Source of the DNA: Neonectria sp. B-13
Lineage: Eukaryota; Ascomycota; Sordariomycetes; Hypocreales; Nectriaceae
Assembly: GCA_002682825.1 (NCBI GenBank)
Contig: NOKP01000006.1
Coordinates: 1,364,001 to 1,428,000 of the forward strand
Length of the DNA stretch: 64,000 nucleotides
Direction of reading: 5' to 3'
Position numbers and translations under genes: made by a program. Below, in pieces: positions 34,133 to 47,958 of the stretch. The first letter of the stretch is position 1; each line of letters opens with the position of its first letter. The notes beneath the pieces were generated by a model. The model worked only from the letters and a program-made list of their open reading frames with translations, made no database searches and had not been told where the DNA came from.

Positions 34133-37100
34133 TGTAGGAATTTCGTGTCACTTGATGGAGATTGTTCGGTTCTAAATCGGGTCGTTTAACGTGTGGTTGG
34201 GCTTGCGCCGTGCAACAGTCGCGGTAAAGCCGTTGACGCACATCAGCAATTTACTTAGTAATACACTCGGCACCCTCGGCGATCGATGTCGTCAACGATG
34301 ACAAACTTCCTGGGTGGAGAGACATGATGCAACAAAAACCCCAAGTGTAAAATCAGCCGAAGTCTGCAACGTCAATCAATAACTTATGGCATCGTAGGAA
34401 CACATAATCTCAGTCCAGGTGGGAGGCACAAGAGACCTGTGTGAGTATCGAAGAGAATATCGAATTGGCGGTGTCCTAACCGAAGGGAAGGGGCTGTTTC
34501 AATCTGCTTCACAACCAGACGAAGACGCTTGGCGATGTAACATAGACGGTTGCCGAAGAGTTTCCCATAACAGTTACCACTCCCGTTCTTTCGGTCTTCG
34601 CCTCGCGTCAGACAAGCACAGACACAAGTGGAAGACAACCCTTCTCGTCTCGTCTCGAAGCGGCTCGTCTCATCTTGTCTCGTCTCGTTCGACAGCGGGC
34701 GAAACAGCCAGGTGAAGACTTCTTGCTCGTGGCCCAGAGCGATGCTGTCTCAGAAAGCAAGGAAGTCATTGATTGCGGGATAGTTTGGTTCCGGGTCCCG
34801 CTCACACGAGATGCGGAGGCTGGGATTGTTACCAGGCTAAAAGCCAAGAAGATGAACTCACGGTACGCTTGACCGGGCGAATCACGTCGGTTGCAATTCC
34901 GCTGTTCGAAGTCTCGAGATTAAAACTACCCGAACGAACATGGGGGGGAAGGTGTGTGTGTGTGAGTGGTTCTCTGGTGATGGGGATACACATCAGACCA
35001 TTGAACAGGGGAGTATTTACCAAGGCTACAAGCGCGCGAGACGAGGTGATTCATCGTCCGAGGAGAGCCTTTGGAAATTAGACATCAATAATTGACGCAG
35101 GGCTACTGGTTTAGGATCCACGGGCCATGCATCCGTTTCCGGCAAATCAACCAGCGAGAGCAAGATAGATCGTGTGCCGGACTAATCCGTATGGAGCTGG
35201 ACATTCGTGTGGTAAGAAGGTGATAAGAAAACGTGGGATGGGATGAGATGGGACATGGTTGGCCCCAATGACCAAATATGGCTAGAGGTGATTAACCTGA
35301 GAACAGAGTAGTTGGTAAAGTTGGTGCGGCGGTACTAGTTCGGCGTTTGGGGATGGTTTGTGGGATGAGATGAGGCCTTTCCAAAGATAGCCCAAAGTCA
35401 ACAATAAACAACAACAGCCGGAACAACCTCTATCATCTGGACGGCGCTACAAACGGACGGTACCGGGGTTGATGCATGGTTCTCGGTCTGGACAACCGAG
35501 TTCGAGACAGACTGGGTAGACCACCTATGGAGCCACTCCAAGCAAGATCAATTAGCTCTAAGAACGGAGTAGGGCAGTCTGCAGTCTGCAGTCTGCAGAT
35601 GAGAGTCGTCCTGGCGGGACGATCTCAAGATCATGGCGAGAGGTGGAAATTACTTCTGGGCGAATCCATCGGGGCACGTCAATCCGGGTCGAAGTCCAAA
35701 CCCACATCTGAACCACATTGCAGATGCAGGGCGCTAAGAAAGAAAAACGAGCCTGGGCACTCTAGCGACGATAATAGCGTGCTGGACTTGGGCTTGCTGG
35801 GCGACTTGCTAAAGCTTCCAGGGCGAGCCGAGGTGCGGTACTCTTAACGGGTTGGGAGCCAGTTCAAGCAAGTGTGGGAGCCGGGGGCCGGGGGGGCGTG
35901 GTAGGGGTAAAATGGGTTGATAGGGGTACACGAGATGGGGTATCGCTGACGAGCCTTCCCCAGATGGAGGAGCCAGAGGCGCCGTCGTGTCGAGGGGAGA
36001 AAGGAAGAGCACAGTCCGACTACAACCCTGCAAGCTTGAGTTTAGTCGAGCCTTTTCCTTTTTCCTTTTTGCAGACCAAGGCCAAGGCCACGGGAGGCTC
36101 CAGCTGTTGGTGATGTGTTTGCTTGAGCTTGTGCCGCCCAATCCCCATTGACCAAGGGTTGGATGTCAGTTCGGTGTATGACATGACAGCAACAGAGTTT
36201 GGTAGGGGGCTGGGATTCTCCCAAGACTCTAAGACGCCCTCTCCGACTTTGCCAGCGCCTTGGTGCCAGCCTGCCCGGGGAGAGGCTTCGGGAAGTCGAT
36301 AGCGCCTAAGATGTGTTGCCACGCTGTTGGGGCTAACCGGGGGTTTGTGCTCTGGACGACGAGCGGTCGAAAGCTTGTTCCTCATCGTGAGATGATTTTG
36401 GCGACCTAGCAGGCTCCCCAGCCTCGCGATCTCTGTCGAGTGGGCGGAATCGAGATACCAAACAGACCATACGGGCCGCCCACAGGTCACAGGGAACCTC
36501 GTAACCCGGGGAGACATGGGATGGGGTAGAACCATGGATCACGCAACGGAAGCTGCAGCGATATCTATCTAGACGAGGAGAACCGGGGGCCGCAGGAAAA
36601 GGTCGTGGGCCACTGATCAAGAACAGAAGGCCTAGGGTGCTCGTGACATGGGCATCCGAATTTGGCCGATGGAAACCATGACTCAATGTGTCAATGGATC
36701 AATGGGTCGTGGACACGATGGAGCAAATACGAACAGAGGTAACATCTCTCTAGGGTCGTGTGCGCTGTTGGCTGTTGTTGGTCACTGGGCTGGCTGGGTT
36801 TGACTCAGAACAGCCGGCGTGTGTTCGGTCCGGTACGTCGCACTTTAGCAGGCCGGGAAATGATGCATCATCCATCGATGAATGATAAGGCTTTGGCGTC
36901 GGGATTCTTAGCCGTAGTTCCAATGAGCGGTTCTCACTGGAGGGACGTATTGCTATTGTCGGTCGTAGAAATTAGAAGGTGCTGTTGAATGACTAGAGCG
37001 GGCGGGTGGATAAGGGGGAAATTATGGAGGGGTCGAGGGTGGTCGAGGATGGGCGAGGCGAGAGACGCCTTATCACCGAGCTTCCGGGGCGCGTGTGGAA

Positions 37101-40100
37101 GTCGGACGACGTAGCATGGTTCGGGTCGCCTCCCCCTTATCCGTCAAGCTCGCAGCTCGGAGCTGTCGAGTGATGTAATAACATCAGGGTCCTGATAAGA
37201 TGGTAGCCTAGGGTCGGTTTGGTGCTGCTGGGGATGGAAATGGAAGCCCGGAGCATTGAGGGCCCGGGGTGCTAATGGTTCGGGCAGTCAGCGAATGTAA
37301 CCATTCGAGCATTGGCCGCTGCAATCAATCAGTCACTCAAGAGACGCGGGGGCATGGAGCCTGGAAGGAGATGTGACCAGTTACGAACACTGGAGGATCA
37401 GGTCTCTAGAAGGCTGTAATTATTGGGTACAGGCGTAAGACCCAGTTGCTCTGGCCGCCCAATCTAGGCTCTCAAGCTCTGCACCAACGCAAGCTCCAGG
37501 TGGAACACTCCACGGAGGGAGGAGCCCCCAACGCTACTCCTTTCCAAGTACTGCCAAACTGAGCATCCCGCGACCTAGGCACCACCAGTCTATGCAGCGT
37601 ACGTAGCAGGCGCCACTGGGTCGAGCAGTCGGCCAATGAGTATCAAATCGGTTGTGATACCATCCGATGAGATGTGGCAGCCGCCCTGGTCGGGCCCAGA
37701 TGCGGTTGGTGGGCTTACCAGCAGCCTTCTTTGGGGGCAAGAAATTTCGCTCTCGCTTCCCCTGCTCCCATTATTGTCGCATTACTCAGTGTGAGTGTGC
37801 TTCCGCTGTTCGCTCAAGCCCCTGTTCACTGTGAGTTCTGCTGTGGCTGCAGGTGGCAAGGCGCCAGTGCGAGTGCCGGGCTGCGATTCCTTCCATAAGA
37901 CCCAGAGCAGTCGATGGATGTTCCCCCAGGTCTAGTCCTGATCGACATTGAGCCCTGGCGACTAGGCACTGAAGCAAGGCTTGCAAATCACCGGTGCTGC
38001 AAGGCTACAGGGGGGCCTCGCTGGGCGAGAAGTGTGTGTCGTAGCGTGAGTGGTTTGTGTCCAGGGGAGCTGAGAGGGTGGCGAGCGGTCAACAATGCGA
38101 GCCGGACTGCGAGCGAGCGAATAATGGTGGTAGGGCGGGCGCCAGGGCAGTTGGTTGGGTCAGTAGTACCTGAGGTATCCATACAGCCAGTTCGGTCACG
38201 GTCGTTCATAGTAGGTACGTAACTGACTCAGCTGCAGGTAGTAGGTGGCAGGAGACACGGCGGTGCGGGAGGGCATTGTTCCTGCATTAGTGCAAGTTTA
38301 TGCCAGGGCTTCCAGAGGTCAAAGTCGACAGCGGACCACTAAGATGGCTGGTGGCTTTGCTGCACAAGTGTTGGCACCGCGACGGGCGGCTCCCTCCCAC
38401 CGCCCTCGTTGACTGCCGCCCGACTGTTATGCAGGCAGCCCCAAGAAATGGAGGCCACCAGCCACGGGATGCCCGTCCCCTTGAGCCACTACCCAGCCAC
38501 TATCCAGCTACTACAAGAGGCACTAGACCAAGACCCGGGAGTGCTGAGACGGAGAACAAACGTCGCCTGGGGAACTCCGAGATACGGGTTCTATTCATGG
38601 AAACCGGGTCAGAAGGGCTTATTCTCGATGTGATGAGACCGAAATATCAGAGGCAGCTAGAAAGTCCTTCCGAGCAAGGTGCGCATCAATGGATGGCTGT
38701 GGACGTGGTGATGTCCACTGATCGACCACACCACGCAGGGCCATACCATGCTATCATTATGCCTGAGGTGGGTTGCATGTCCTAGTGATCAAAGCGTGGA
38801 CGAACCTCGGTACCATCCATACCACCCGACAGCACGAAGTACATGGTGCGCTGGACCGCACCGTTATCCGCGTCTTAAGCTTCTAGGTCCGGTCCGTGCT
38901 GCAGTGCCATGTCAGCCCTTTTGCCCACAGAGAGCCTGAGAAGGCCAGCTCGGCACCTCCGCCGAGGGAGACATGGTACAAACTGCTTGCCTTGCTTGCA
39001 TTGCAGTGATTTAATTGCCCTGCGGAGTGAGGCGATGGATGGGCTTTGATCAGATACAGTGCGTCCTGGCTGGGTACACCCCAACCTCCGTAGATGCTGA
39101 TCTTTTCGTATCTCGGTGCCGTGTCTCCCCCTGAGTGAGTAAGGTTAGTACCTTAAAGTTGAGCGGAGATAACCTGCAACTGGGTGGCGAGAGAGTTTGG
39201 GGACCCGGCGCGAACCGCAAGTCAAATCAAAACCAAAACCAAAACCAAGTACTTCCTTCGTACGGAGATCAACGAACGACAAAAGCCTACCGGTAACTTC
39301 CAAGACTTTTAGATGAGAGCATGCAGCATGTCTTGGGAGTGTTGCATATGCTCTCCATACTGCAGTGCGGTACACACAGAGGGTGCATACGGAGAGTGCA
39401 GTAGGTAACAGCCGGCAGCATGGATTTCATGGGGGTGTGGAAAGGCAATTTCGTCTGAATGAGGCCCCAGATGCCCCGACGTCCAGGTGTCCAGACGTCC
39501 CAGAGATGCATCAATCAGGGCGACATGCGGTGCCTGCACGCGGACCCAAGCCCAGAACAGGTCTCGCTCCCCCATCATTCGTTGATTCATGCGGCCCATT
39601 TCCCTCGCTTCGTCCCATTAAACCAACTCAGAACAACCCATGTTCGCCCATTCTTGGCCCGTCTTTTTTATTTTAGACTCTTGTCTCGGTCATCACTCTC
39701 GTCACAGCGCAAGACATGGTCTGGGCGGGTGGTCGGTGGGCAGTTCCCCCCCCCCCCCCCCCTCATATCCCCCTTTCGGGTCTGTGACCTTTCCCTTGTC
39801 GGGCGGCCGAAGCTGCGTCTGTCCCTGGACGGCGTAGTGCTCATTGCACTCTGTCTGTGACTCTCACCCCCTGTATTCGTCCTCTAGCCCCTGATCCCGG
39901 TCGAGGAGGCGCTGATTTGCCCCATCCTGAAATAACATGGCAGTGGACATTGGCAGGATCCACGCGACCGACGGTGGTGTGGCTGCCCTCCTTCTTCTGC
40001 CACTCTGCCACTCAACCACTCTGCGACCACAACCCCCGGTCCAAGCCGCAAACCTCGTAGCCTTGACGGTCATTGGAGAAGCGCCTATCTCGAGTGTTCT

Positions 40101-40435
40101 CTGTTCGCAAGCCTCCACTTGCTGTTCTCCACTCTCCACTCTCCGCTCCGCTGGGCGAGCCGACCAGCTCCATCGACGGTGCTCCACACATCCACCGCCC
40201 CTGTTGCCATCCCATCGACGGTCCCCTCCTCCTCACCATGCCCCCCAGGTCGACTCTTCGGTATAAAGACAGACGCTTCCAGAGCTCAACTGTCGATTCC
40301 TTTCTCCTCTTCACCCACACTCGCTACACCACCTTGACCTAGTCAATTTCACTCGTTACAGCACCCTACCAACCCTCTAATCCTCACCACCTACACAACT
40401 TTCGAGTTACCTTAATTCCCGACAAATCAGTCAAG
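34133..40435. other. 6.3-kb gene-poor stretch
   Basis: No supportable gene. I see a GTCTC/TCTCG-rich run about 34638-34690, a short GT tract about 34952-34963, a 7-bp GCAGTCT tandem repeat 35574-35598, and a run of 17 C at 39746-39762. The open frames overlap on both strands, lack plausible splice partners and have no recognisable domains. The right end (from about 40200) is a promoter and CA/CT-rich leader for the cell-wall protein gene. Confidence 0.5.
40262..40267 (+). promoter_or_regulatory. TATA box of the cell-wall protein gene
   Basis: TATAAA about 170 bases before the ATG, followed by a CT/AC-rich leader. This arrangement is common for highly expressed fungal genes. Confidence 0.55.
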
Positions 40436-40957
40436 ATGAGATTCTCCGCTGCCGCCGTTATCGTCGCCGTCGCTGGTGTTTCCGCGCACTCCAACGTCTC
40501 GTACACCACCGAGGTCGTTACTGCCTACACCACCTACTGCCCGGCTCCCACCGAGATCACCCACGGTGGCAAGACCTACACCATCACTGAGGCCACCACC
40601 CTCACCATCACCGACTGCCCTTGCACCATCACCAAGCCTGTCATCACCACCTCCGCTGTCGTCTGCCACGACTGGTAAGTCAACTCTCCGGGAGAAGAGC
40701 CTCCTCATCTCCCCATAGTCAGCTACCCCAGATAACTAACATGCTTCTTCAGCCCCGCCCCTCCCCCTGCCCACGGCAACAACTCGACTCTCGTCCCCGT
40801 TGTTCCCACCGGCACCGGCTCCGAGGAGGTCCCCGCCACCACCCCCACCGGTGAGGGCGAGACCCCCTCCGAGGTCCCCGCTTCCGGCGCTGGCAAGGTC
40901 GCTGCCCTCTCCGGCGCCGGCCTCGCCGCCCTCGTCGGTCTTGCTGCCTTCCTGTAA
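40436..40957 (+). CDS. SED1/SPI1-like GPI cell-wall protein
   Basis: Small secreted structural protein, likely attached to the plasma membrane or wall by a GPI anchor. Exons 40436-40674 and 40753-40957 give 147 residues. Residues 1-17 are a clear signal peptide ending VSA. The middle holds the Cys-containing block seen in yeast Sed1 and Spi1: a [13 protein letters not shown] stretch, [19 protein letters not shown], and a further Cys completed by the splice (HDC). A Pro/Thr/Ser/Glu-rich spacer with an NNST sequon follows. The C-terminus is a small-residue region (about SGAGK) and then a hydrophobic Ala/Leu/Gly tail ending AAFL, the standard GPI signal. Codon choice is strongly C-ending, and with the TATA box this suggests high expression. 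Similar short proteins in Neurospora are clock- or development-controlled, but that is family knowledge only. Confidence 0.85.
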
Positions 40958-43900
40958 ATCAGCAACTAGCGCGCCTCGCCGCCGTCCACGTCCTACCTAC
41001 GATTTCTTATGTGCGGTAATACCTAATTACGTGGTAGCCTTCGCCAGCCCATGACTGGAGGGGCAGTGTGGAAGAGTTAGTGTTGGTTTCCATTCGGAGG
41101 ATGACAAGCGATTTGGGAGATGTATAGACTTTTCTTGGGATACGAACATACGACGCGGAGAACCGGTATACTTCTGCACTGCTCTATGGAGTCTTTGTCT
41201 AATGATGGCCACGCTTTGCAGGGATGAGACATATTTGTATTTGATCTTTGTCTCGGTGTTCGGAAGGAGCTCGCCCATATCTAATCTGCGGAGGATTCTA
41301 AAGATTTGTGTGTGCGGTCTTTCGGGGCTGGAAATAATAATGTGTTTTGCATACAGCAATCTTTTGGGACGACCTCGTCTGGATCCTCGCGTCGTCCTCA
41401 TTACTGCTTGACTATTTCAAAAGACACATTACCACCTCGATAACTTTCGGGCATCGGTTTCATTCTTGTGTCTATTGTTCTGTCCCCGCGGGGTCCTTTC
41501 TGACCAGTCAGAATCGGCTTTCGATTGTCGGGCGTGTTTATGGTTTCTTGCCTGAACAACTGCACTGCTTGCGAGCCTCCATTCTTGTACTATAGCCAAG
41601 GCAAAGCAAACAATGCGAAGAGACCAGTTTTGGTCCGGCGCAACTTTGAAAACTCCATGTCCCTGATCCCTTGCAGTGTTTCTAGTGGGCGTCCGTCCCT
41701 CTGTCTAAGCTCACAATGTGTGAGTGGATTCAGAGACAATTGCATTGTTCCTTGCCTGTTTGTTTTCCTAACCGCAATCTGCATGATTGGGTGCTTACAA
41801 GAACCTCCCAGCAACGCTACTAGGGGCTGCAGCTCTAGTCTCTTCTTGGTCATCATCAGCCCACTTAGGCCGGGGTCCCCAGATACCTTCTCCCCAGAAC
41901 GACCGCCCCGAGACTGACACTGAGGGCAACCTACCCGAGAGCTAGCTATCGACGATGGTTTGGATGACGCACCCTGGATAGTGCAAACTCACTGCAGGCG
42001 ACCATCGATATTCAATCAGCCAATCTTCTCTCACGGCGCATGGGCTATGCTTACGTTGACGAACTACGATCCGCAAAGGGACCAAGCTGCAGGGGGAGAC
42101 CTGCCCGTCTTGTGCTGTCTTATCAGGACACCACCACGCTGATGAGCCGCGCCGCACATGGGTAGGAAAAGAGGGTGTTGGGGAGTTATCGCGGGCAGCG
42201 TGAGACAATAGGGTAATTTAGGTGAAGGGGTATGACGGGCGCTGGGGGCGGGTCAAGACAAAGGGACGGACGCTAAGCAAATGATGCCGATAGGCTATCT
42301 CTCGCGGAACTCGTGAAGCAGGTTTTTAGGAAGGTCAACGGCGGCCGGGCGATATAGTACGGATAAAGGATGACAGATGGGTGGTAGAGGAGATTGGATG
42401 AGGTCAAGGCTCGATTCGGCGAGCACCCTCTGGTGAGTTCAGTAGTCTATCCCAAGCTGAGGTGTTGTCCAGGTTGCTCCCCGCTAGTTGCTCCTGTATC
42501 TGGATAGGTGCCTGATTAGGCTCGGGCTACTGTGCTGGTTTTCCAGTGGGAATCGCGCTTGTCAGTAGGACGCATTGAACAAGGCGGACGGCCTTGTAGA
42601 CCTAGCTGAGCCACTGGTCAGGAAATCGCGGAAGATGGTACAGAGTCAGCATTGTTGTAGGTTCATGTGCAAAACCTGTTTGTGTGTCTTGTCTCAAGAT
42701 GTGCGACCACTGCGGCCACTACGGCTGGGCGACCACACGTCTAGTGCGTTCGTTGTCTCGAGGAGTAGAACGAGGGTGGGTGGCATGGGGATAGACTATT
42801 TATTCGTCGGCGATTGCAGTCTCACAATTAGTTCCGCACTCCAACCCTATACCTCATGTTGCCAACGAACTGGCCCTTCATAATATGCGGGAGGGAGACC
42901 TCAGCTAAGGGTCGAGGATATATGAAGGAGCCTTCGGGCATCTCTTTCATTGAACAAGACTTCCTTACTTATTATTGAGTTACGACTATCAAGCACTGCA
43001 GAGACCATTCCCTCGGCTCCACGGCTCACCCTTCGGGTCATGCCTCGAGACATCCAAGGCCGAAAACATTGGAGAAAGTGATGTGCTTGCTGACTGTTCC
43101 AACTTCCAAGTGGAAATCTCACCCGTTCATCCATTTGTCCAACGAGGGCCGAGGTATTTACGGCGCGAGTGCGTTAGTGGCCTATTGGATTGCTCCGTTG
43201 AAATGGCTTTCCCGAAGCACAGGATCAACCATCAACTGGACAAAAGGCAGTCTGCGACAGAGACAAGGCGCAAAACACTATGATATTTTCCGGTTCTCTC
43301 CGCTCATCGATGCCATAGTGGCATGAGGAGTTCCTCGAGGCGAACCACAACACCACTCTCTTTGGATAGCCAGTGTTGTGACGAAGACATCTAGACCGGC
43401 CGTGCGTGCGCGCCACACTCGGCCGGAAGGGTTCCCAGTGTGAAGAACCCGTTCGGAGGTGCAGCCCGGCAGTTGGAGGAACGGGGGTTGTCTCGAACAG
43501 AGCAGAGCAGAGAAAAGGGAATCTGGCCATGTGGTGTACCATGCCTATGCTGCTCGTTTGCAGGAAATCAAATGTCATTGACCCTGCTCGTAGAGTACAA
43601 CAAACGCGTGGGACTCCGATTGCTGGATCCGGGTCCCCCAATCTCGGGATGCGCGCCGGGTCGGCAACGTCGCCGGGCAAATGGCAACTGGAGCTGGAGC
43701 TGGGAAGTTCCCACTTCCCCCGCATTCCGGGGCAGTTCCCAACTCCCAGAGCTTCTTCCGTCCAGGCCAACCAGAGGCGCCGCATTCGGCTGCCCCCAAG
43801 GAGGTTCCATAAGCCTCCAGCCGTGGAGAGGCATTCAACAAAGTCGGTTCAGGTCGCCAAGTAGCCAAGTCACGACGCTGTTCTTAGGAACCCGAGAGAG

Positions 43901-44459
43901 AAAAATAACGTGGGAAGTTGCGCCACGCGCCCTCCAGTTCCTTCCCAATCCCTGGCCGCCGTCATCCCATCCATCACCCATCAACCCGTCAACCCGTCAC
44001 TCCATTATCCCGACATCCCGACACTCGTCCACGGCGGAAGGAACAATTCGTAGTCGCGCCTTCCTGGTGTCAAAGACGACCTACGGCATCTTCCCCGGCT
44101 CCACACTGCCTTTAGTCCCTTCCCCAGACCTGCCGCTGGTCTGAACCTCACTCCTACGCAAGCCTCCCATAACCGAGGATATTGTGGGCGGCGCATAGCC
44201 GTCTGCGACGCATCAAAGAGGCTCCTTCAGACGTGCCCTAGCGGCGGTAATGCCTTGGACTTTGAGACCAGCCATCCAAAAGGTACTCGCGTCTACTAGT
44301 ACGCTCTCTCGGCCTTGTAGAGTTCCTGTCCCACTCTCCCCGTCCCTTCGGCCTGAAACGCCGATCGTCTGTACTCGTCGTTGCTTTTCTCTTCTCCCTT
44401 GGGCCACACGTCTGATATCCCGCCTACAACCCTCTCGTACAGCCCTGAAAAAGCACAGC
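40958..44459. other. 3.5-kb spacer before the acyl-CoA ligase
   Basis: No supportable gene apart from the possible N-terminal extension of the ligase at 44250-44459 (see that entry). The first few hundred bases are the AT-richer 3' region of the cell-wall gene. The rest lacks clear repeats other than short CCATCA/GTCAACCC copies about 43970-44000. Confidence 0.5.
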
Positions 44460-46692
44460 ATGTCAGACATCGACGACCACGTCCAGGACGAAGTGCTGCG
44501 GCACTCCCTGGAGGACCCCGACGACTTCTGGCGGCACCAGGCCGAGCACCTCCACTGGCACAAGAAGTTCACATCCACCATCCAGCTGACTCAAAAGACG
44601 TTGAAGAACGGCATCACCCACGATAGCTGGGAGTGGTTCCCGGATGGCGAGATCTCTACCTGTTACAACTGCGTTGATCGCCATGTTCTCGACGGCCATG
44701 GCGACTCGGTTGCCATCTACTTTGACAGCCCCGTTACCAACACCAAAGAGAAGTACACCTACCGTGAGCTGCTGGAGGAAGTCGAAGTCCTCGCCGGTGC
44801 CCTGAGGGAGGAAGGTGTCAAGAAGGGTGATGTCGTCATGCTCTACAGTGAGTGATGCTACATTGGGCACCCATGCCATGAAGGATATGTCTGACCTTGT
44901 AAACAGTGCCAATGATTCCATCCGCCGTGATAGGAATCTTGGCCACCAACCGACTGGGTGCCATCCACTCCATTGTTTTCGGCGGCTTCGCTCCCAATGC
45001 TCTGGCCCAGCGCATCGACTCTTGCAAACCAGTTGCCCTTCTCACGGCCTCTTGTGGCATCGATGGCAGCAAGCCCGCCATCGCATATAGGCCCTTGGTC
45101 GAGGAGGCCATTGCCCTTGCCACCCACAAACCAAGCAAGACCGTCGTCTGGCAACGCGACCAACTCCGATGGAACCCGATGGACCGTAATGCTGGGCAAT
45201 CAACCTGGCAAAAGCTCGTTAGGAGTGCCCGGGCTCGCAATGTCAGGGCAGAATGTGTGCCTGTCAAGAGCACCGACCCCGTGTACATCATTCACACCTC
45301 CGGTACCACTGGCGCTCCCAAAGGCGTCCTACGCGATGCTGGCGGCCATGCTGTTGGCCTCCACCTTTCCATCAGCTACCTCTTCAACATTCATGGGCCT
45401 GGTTGTGTTGCTTTCACGGCCTCGGACATTGGATGGATTGTCGGTCACTCTTACATCGTCTATGGACCTCTCCTAACTGGTGCTGCGACGGTTCTCTACG
45501 AGGGCAAGCCAGTTGGCACTCCTGATGCTTCAGCCTTCTGGCGCATCGTCAACGAGTACAAGGTTAACACCATGTTCACTGCCCCGACAGCCCTACGGGC
45601 CATCAAGCGTGATGACCCTGACAACAGCCTCTTTACCGAGTTCGGCAAGCGAGGCGGCCTCAAGAGCCTCAAAGCCATATTCTTGGCTGGTGAGCGGTCT
45701 GAGCCTACCCTCATCCAAATGTACCAGGACCTTCTCACTCAGTACGGCGCCGTCAACTCCCACGTCATTGACAACTGGTGGTCCACCGAGGTCGGCTCCC
45801 CCATTACCGGCCGCGCTCTTGTCCCACACGCTGGCAAGCATCGCAAGACAGACGTTCGTGGTCACCCGCCTCCCCACCTGAAAGCTGGTAGTGCCGGCAA
45901 GGCTATGCCCGGGTTCGACGTGCGCATCGTGGACGATGTCGGCAACGAGGTCGAGAGAGGCTCGACGGGCAACATCGTGTTGGCCATGCCGCTGGCGCCG
46001 ACGGGTTTCCGGACCTTGTGGCAGGATGAGGAAAGATTTTGGAAGGGCTACTTGAAGAGATTTCAAGGGAAGTGGCTCGACACGGGCGATTCGGGTTGGA
46101 TTGATCAGCAAGGCTACATTCATGTGATGAGCCGCAACGACGACGTTCTTAATGTGAGCGCACATCGTCTGTCAAGTGGTAAGTTGCCTATTCTCCCTCC
46201 TGATTCACGGCCTCTCTAAAACACCCGACTTACACATCTACAGGCTCCCTTGAGCAAGCAATTGCTACCCATCCCCTCATCGCCGAGTGTTGCGTCGTGG
46301 GCATTCCTGATGCCCTCAAGGGGCAAATGCCCTTCGCATTCATCACCCTCTCAACGCCAGATCACCCGTCGTCGGCGGTGCCTGACCAGCAAGTGACTGC
46401 TGAGATACAGAACCTAGTGCGCACACAGGTTGGCCCCATCGCGACACTTGGTGGCATCATCCAGGGCAAAGGCTTGATCCCCAAGACGCGGTCCGGCAAG
46501 ATTATGCGGCGCGTGCTGCGGGAGATGGTGGAGAACGCTGTGCATGGTGAGCTCGCCAAGGAGGTGTCGGTGCCCAGCACCGTTGAGGATGCGTCTGTTG
46601 TGGAGGTGGCGCGGGCCAAGATCGGAGAGTACTTTGAGCTTAGGGGAGCCAAGCACAGTGCTGTTGAGGGCATGATCAAGGCCCGACTGTGA
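44460..46692 (+). CDS. propionyl/acetyl-CoA synthetase-like acyl-CoA ligase
   Basis: AMP-forming ligase that activates a short carboxylate (propionate most likely, acetate possible) to its CoA ester. Exons 44460-44847, 44907-46178 and 46244-46692 give 702 residues. Landmarks are GAIHSIVFGGFAPNALAQRI, the AMP-binding YIIHTSGTTGAPKGV (Ser at 261), DNWWSTEVGSPI, WLDTGDSGWID, and PKTRSGKIMRRVLRE with the catalytic Lys at 639. DNWWSTE and the overall pattern match the ACSS3/PrpE-type propionyl-CoA synthetases better than canonical acetyl-CoA synthetase. The frame stays open upstream to an ATG at 44250, adding 70 residues rich in Arg, Ser and Leu that could be a mitochondrial presequence. I chose 44460 because it has A at -3 and MSDIDDHVQDEV looks like a family N-terminus; the long form is a real alternative. 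Confidence 0.9.
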
Positions 46693-47958
46693 GAGATGAG
46701 GCTGCTTAGCAATGGCAATGCTCTCGACTTGAGCGTGGAGGGCTCGCACTGGATATGACCATTCGCTCGGAGGAGATAGTTCAGGCCGTCTTATTTTCTT
46801 TGTATAGCGTGTGCGTTTAAGGCTGAGGACCTGTCGATCCCTGGAAAAGGTCGTTTCTAAGAAGATTTAAGAAAGCAAACCTTCACTTACTATATTTACG
46901 ACGTGTACAGTTCAGTGATGTACGTGCCAACTAGTTGTCACGGAAGTAAACCACGATGGCTCACTAACTTGTATCGAGGCACATTGCATTCGATCTCTTT
47001 GGTTTTACTTATCGGGATCACATCTCAGGGTTAGGCCGCAATACTTCCCATGCGTTGTCGATATTAGTCCTCACCATCGACCGACCCTCCTCTGATCGAC
47101 TCCTTGAACGACCTCTACTCCCCAACTTCACCTCGAGACTCCCCAGTACTCCGGGTCCATTCAAGCAACCATCATCACGAGTCCCATAGCCCACTCGCCA
47201 CCTAGACAAATCCTCGTATGACAAGCCCCATCCCAGGCGGTGTTGCACACGCCCCGCCAAGCCTAGAGGTCCCGACACCTTCCTCCACAGCCAAACAAGG
47301 AAATATGGAGTCAAAGATCAAATGTCTCGGGATGTCCATCGTCCATCGCACAGACTAAAAGGTTATCGTGCGGCTGGCGAGAGAGGAGTTGGTCGCACGG
47401 GGCTCCTAGTAGCTTGAAAGGAGACAGAGCCTTGTGCGATGGTGGGAATACAGATGGAGTAGGGGATGGCCGCGCATCTCTTCGTTTCTACTGGAGAGGG
47501 GAGTGTATTATCTGGTAATGGTGTAGGGCATGTGTTGTTTGAGACTCCCTGGATGTGACTGGCTTGTATGACATGGATTGCGTAGGGACGAATTAGATGG
47601 CGAACAAGCCTCAGCCGTATAACGTTGACCTGCTTGGAAATACAAAAGCAGTTCTGCCTAATTAGTTGCATGGCCTTAGAAACAAAGTTCAACTACGACA
47701 AGGGAGCTGGCCATGACATGGCAGAGAACAAGCCGAATTCAAAAGACCTCCCAATTGTCCGCGAGGACATATACGCCCAGCTTCTTCCCATGGTATGACC
47801 GCCCCTTACTTAGCCTGTATAATCAAGAGCCATGCTGCGCCGTCGCCCATATCATGCAAGTCCTCCTAAATGCTAAATGCCGTGCAAATGCTGTGCTGCC
47901 CAGGGTCGAAATCCCGCCGCCCATGTGCGATGCCATGCGTTCGTATCAAAATCCCGCG
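46693..47958. other. convergent spacer between ligase and BRCT gene
   Basis: 3' regions of two convergent genes. AT-richer just after the ligase stop (46780-46990). No supportable gene or clear repeat. Confidence 0.55.

Noticed and set aside
39746..39762. Run of 17 C
   Set aside because: A homopolymer, possibly of inaccurate length; no associated gene or repeat structure.
43440..44144. 234-codon forward frame before the acyl-CoA ligase
   Set aside because: No domain, several rival frames, and the 3' end runs into the promoter of the ligase.
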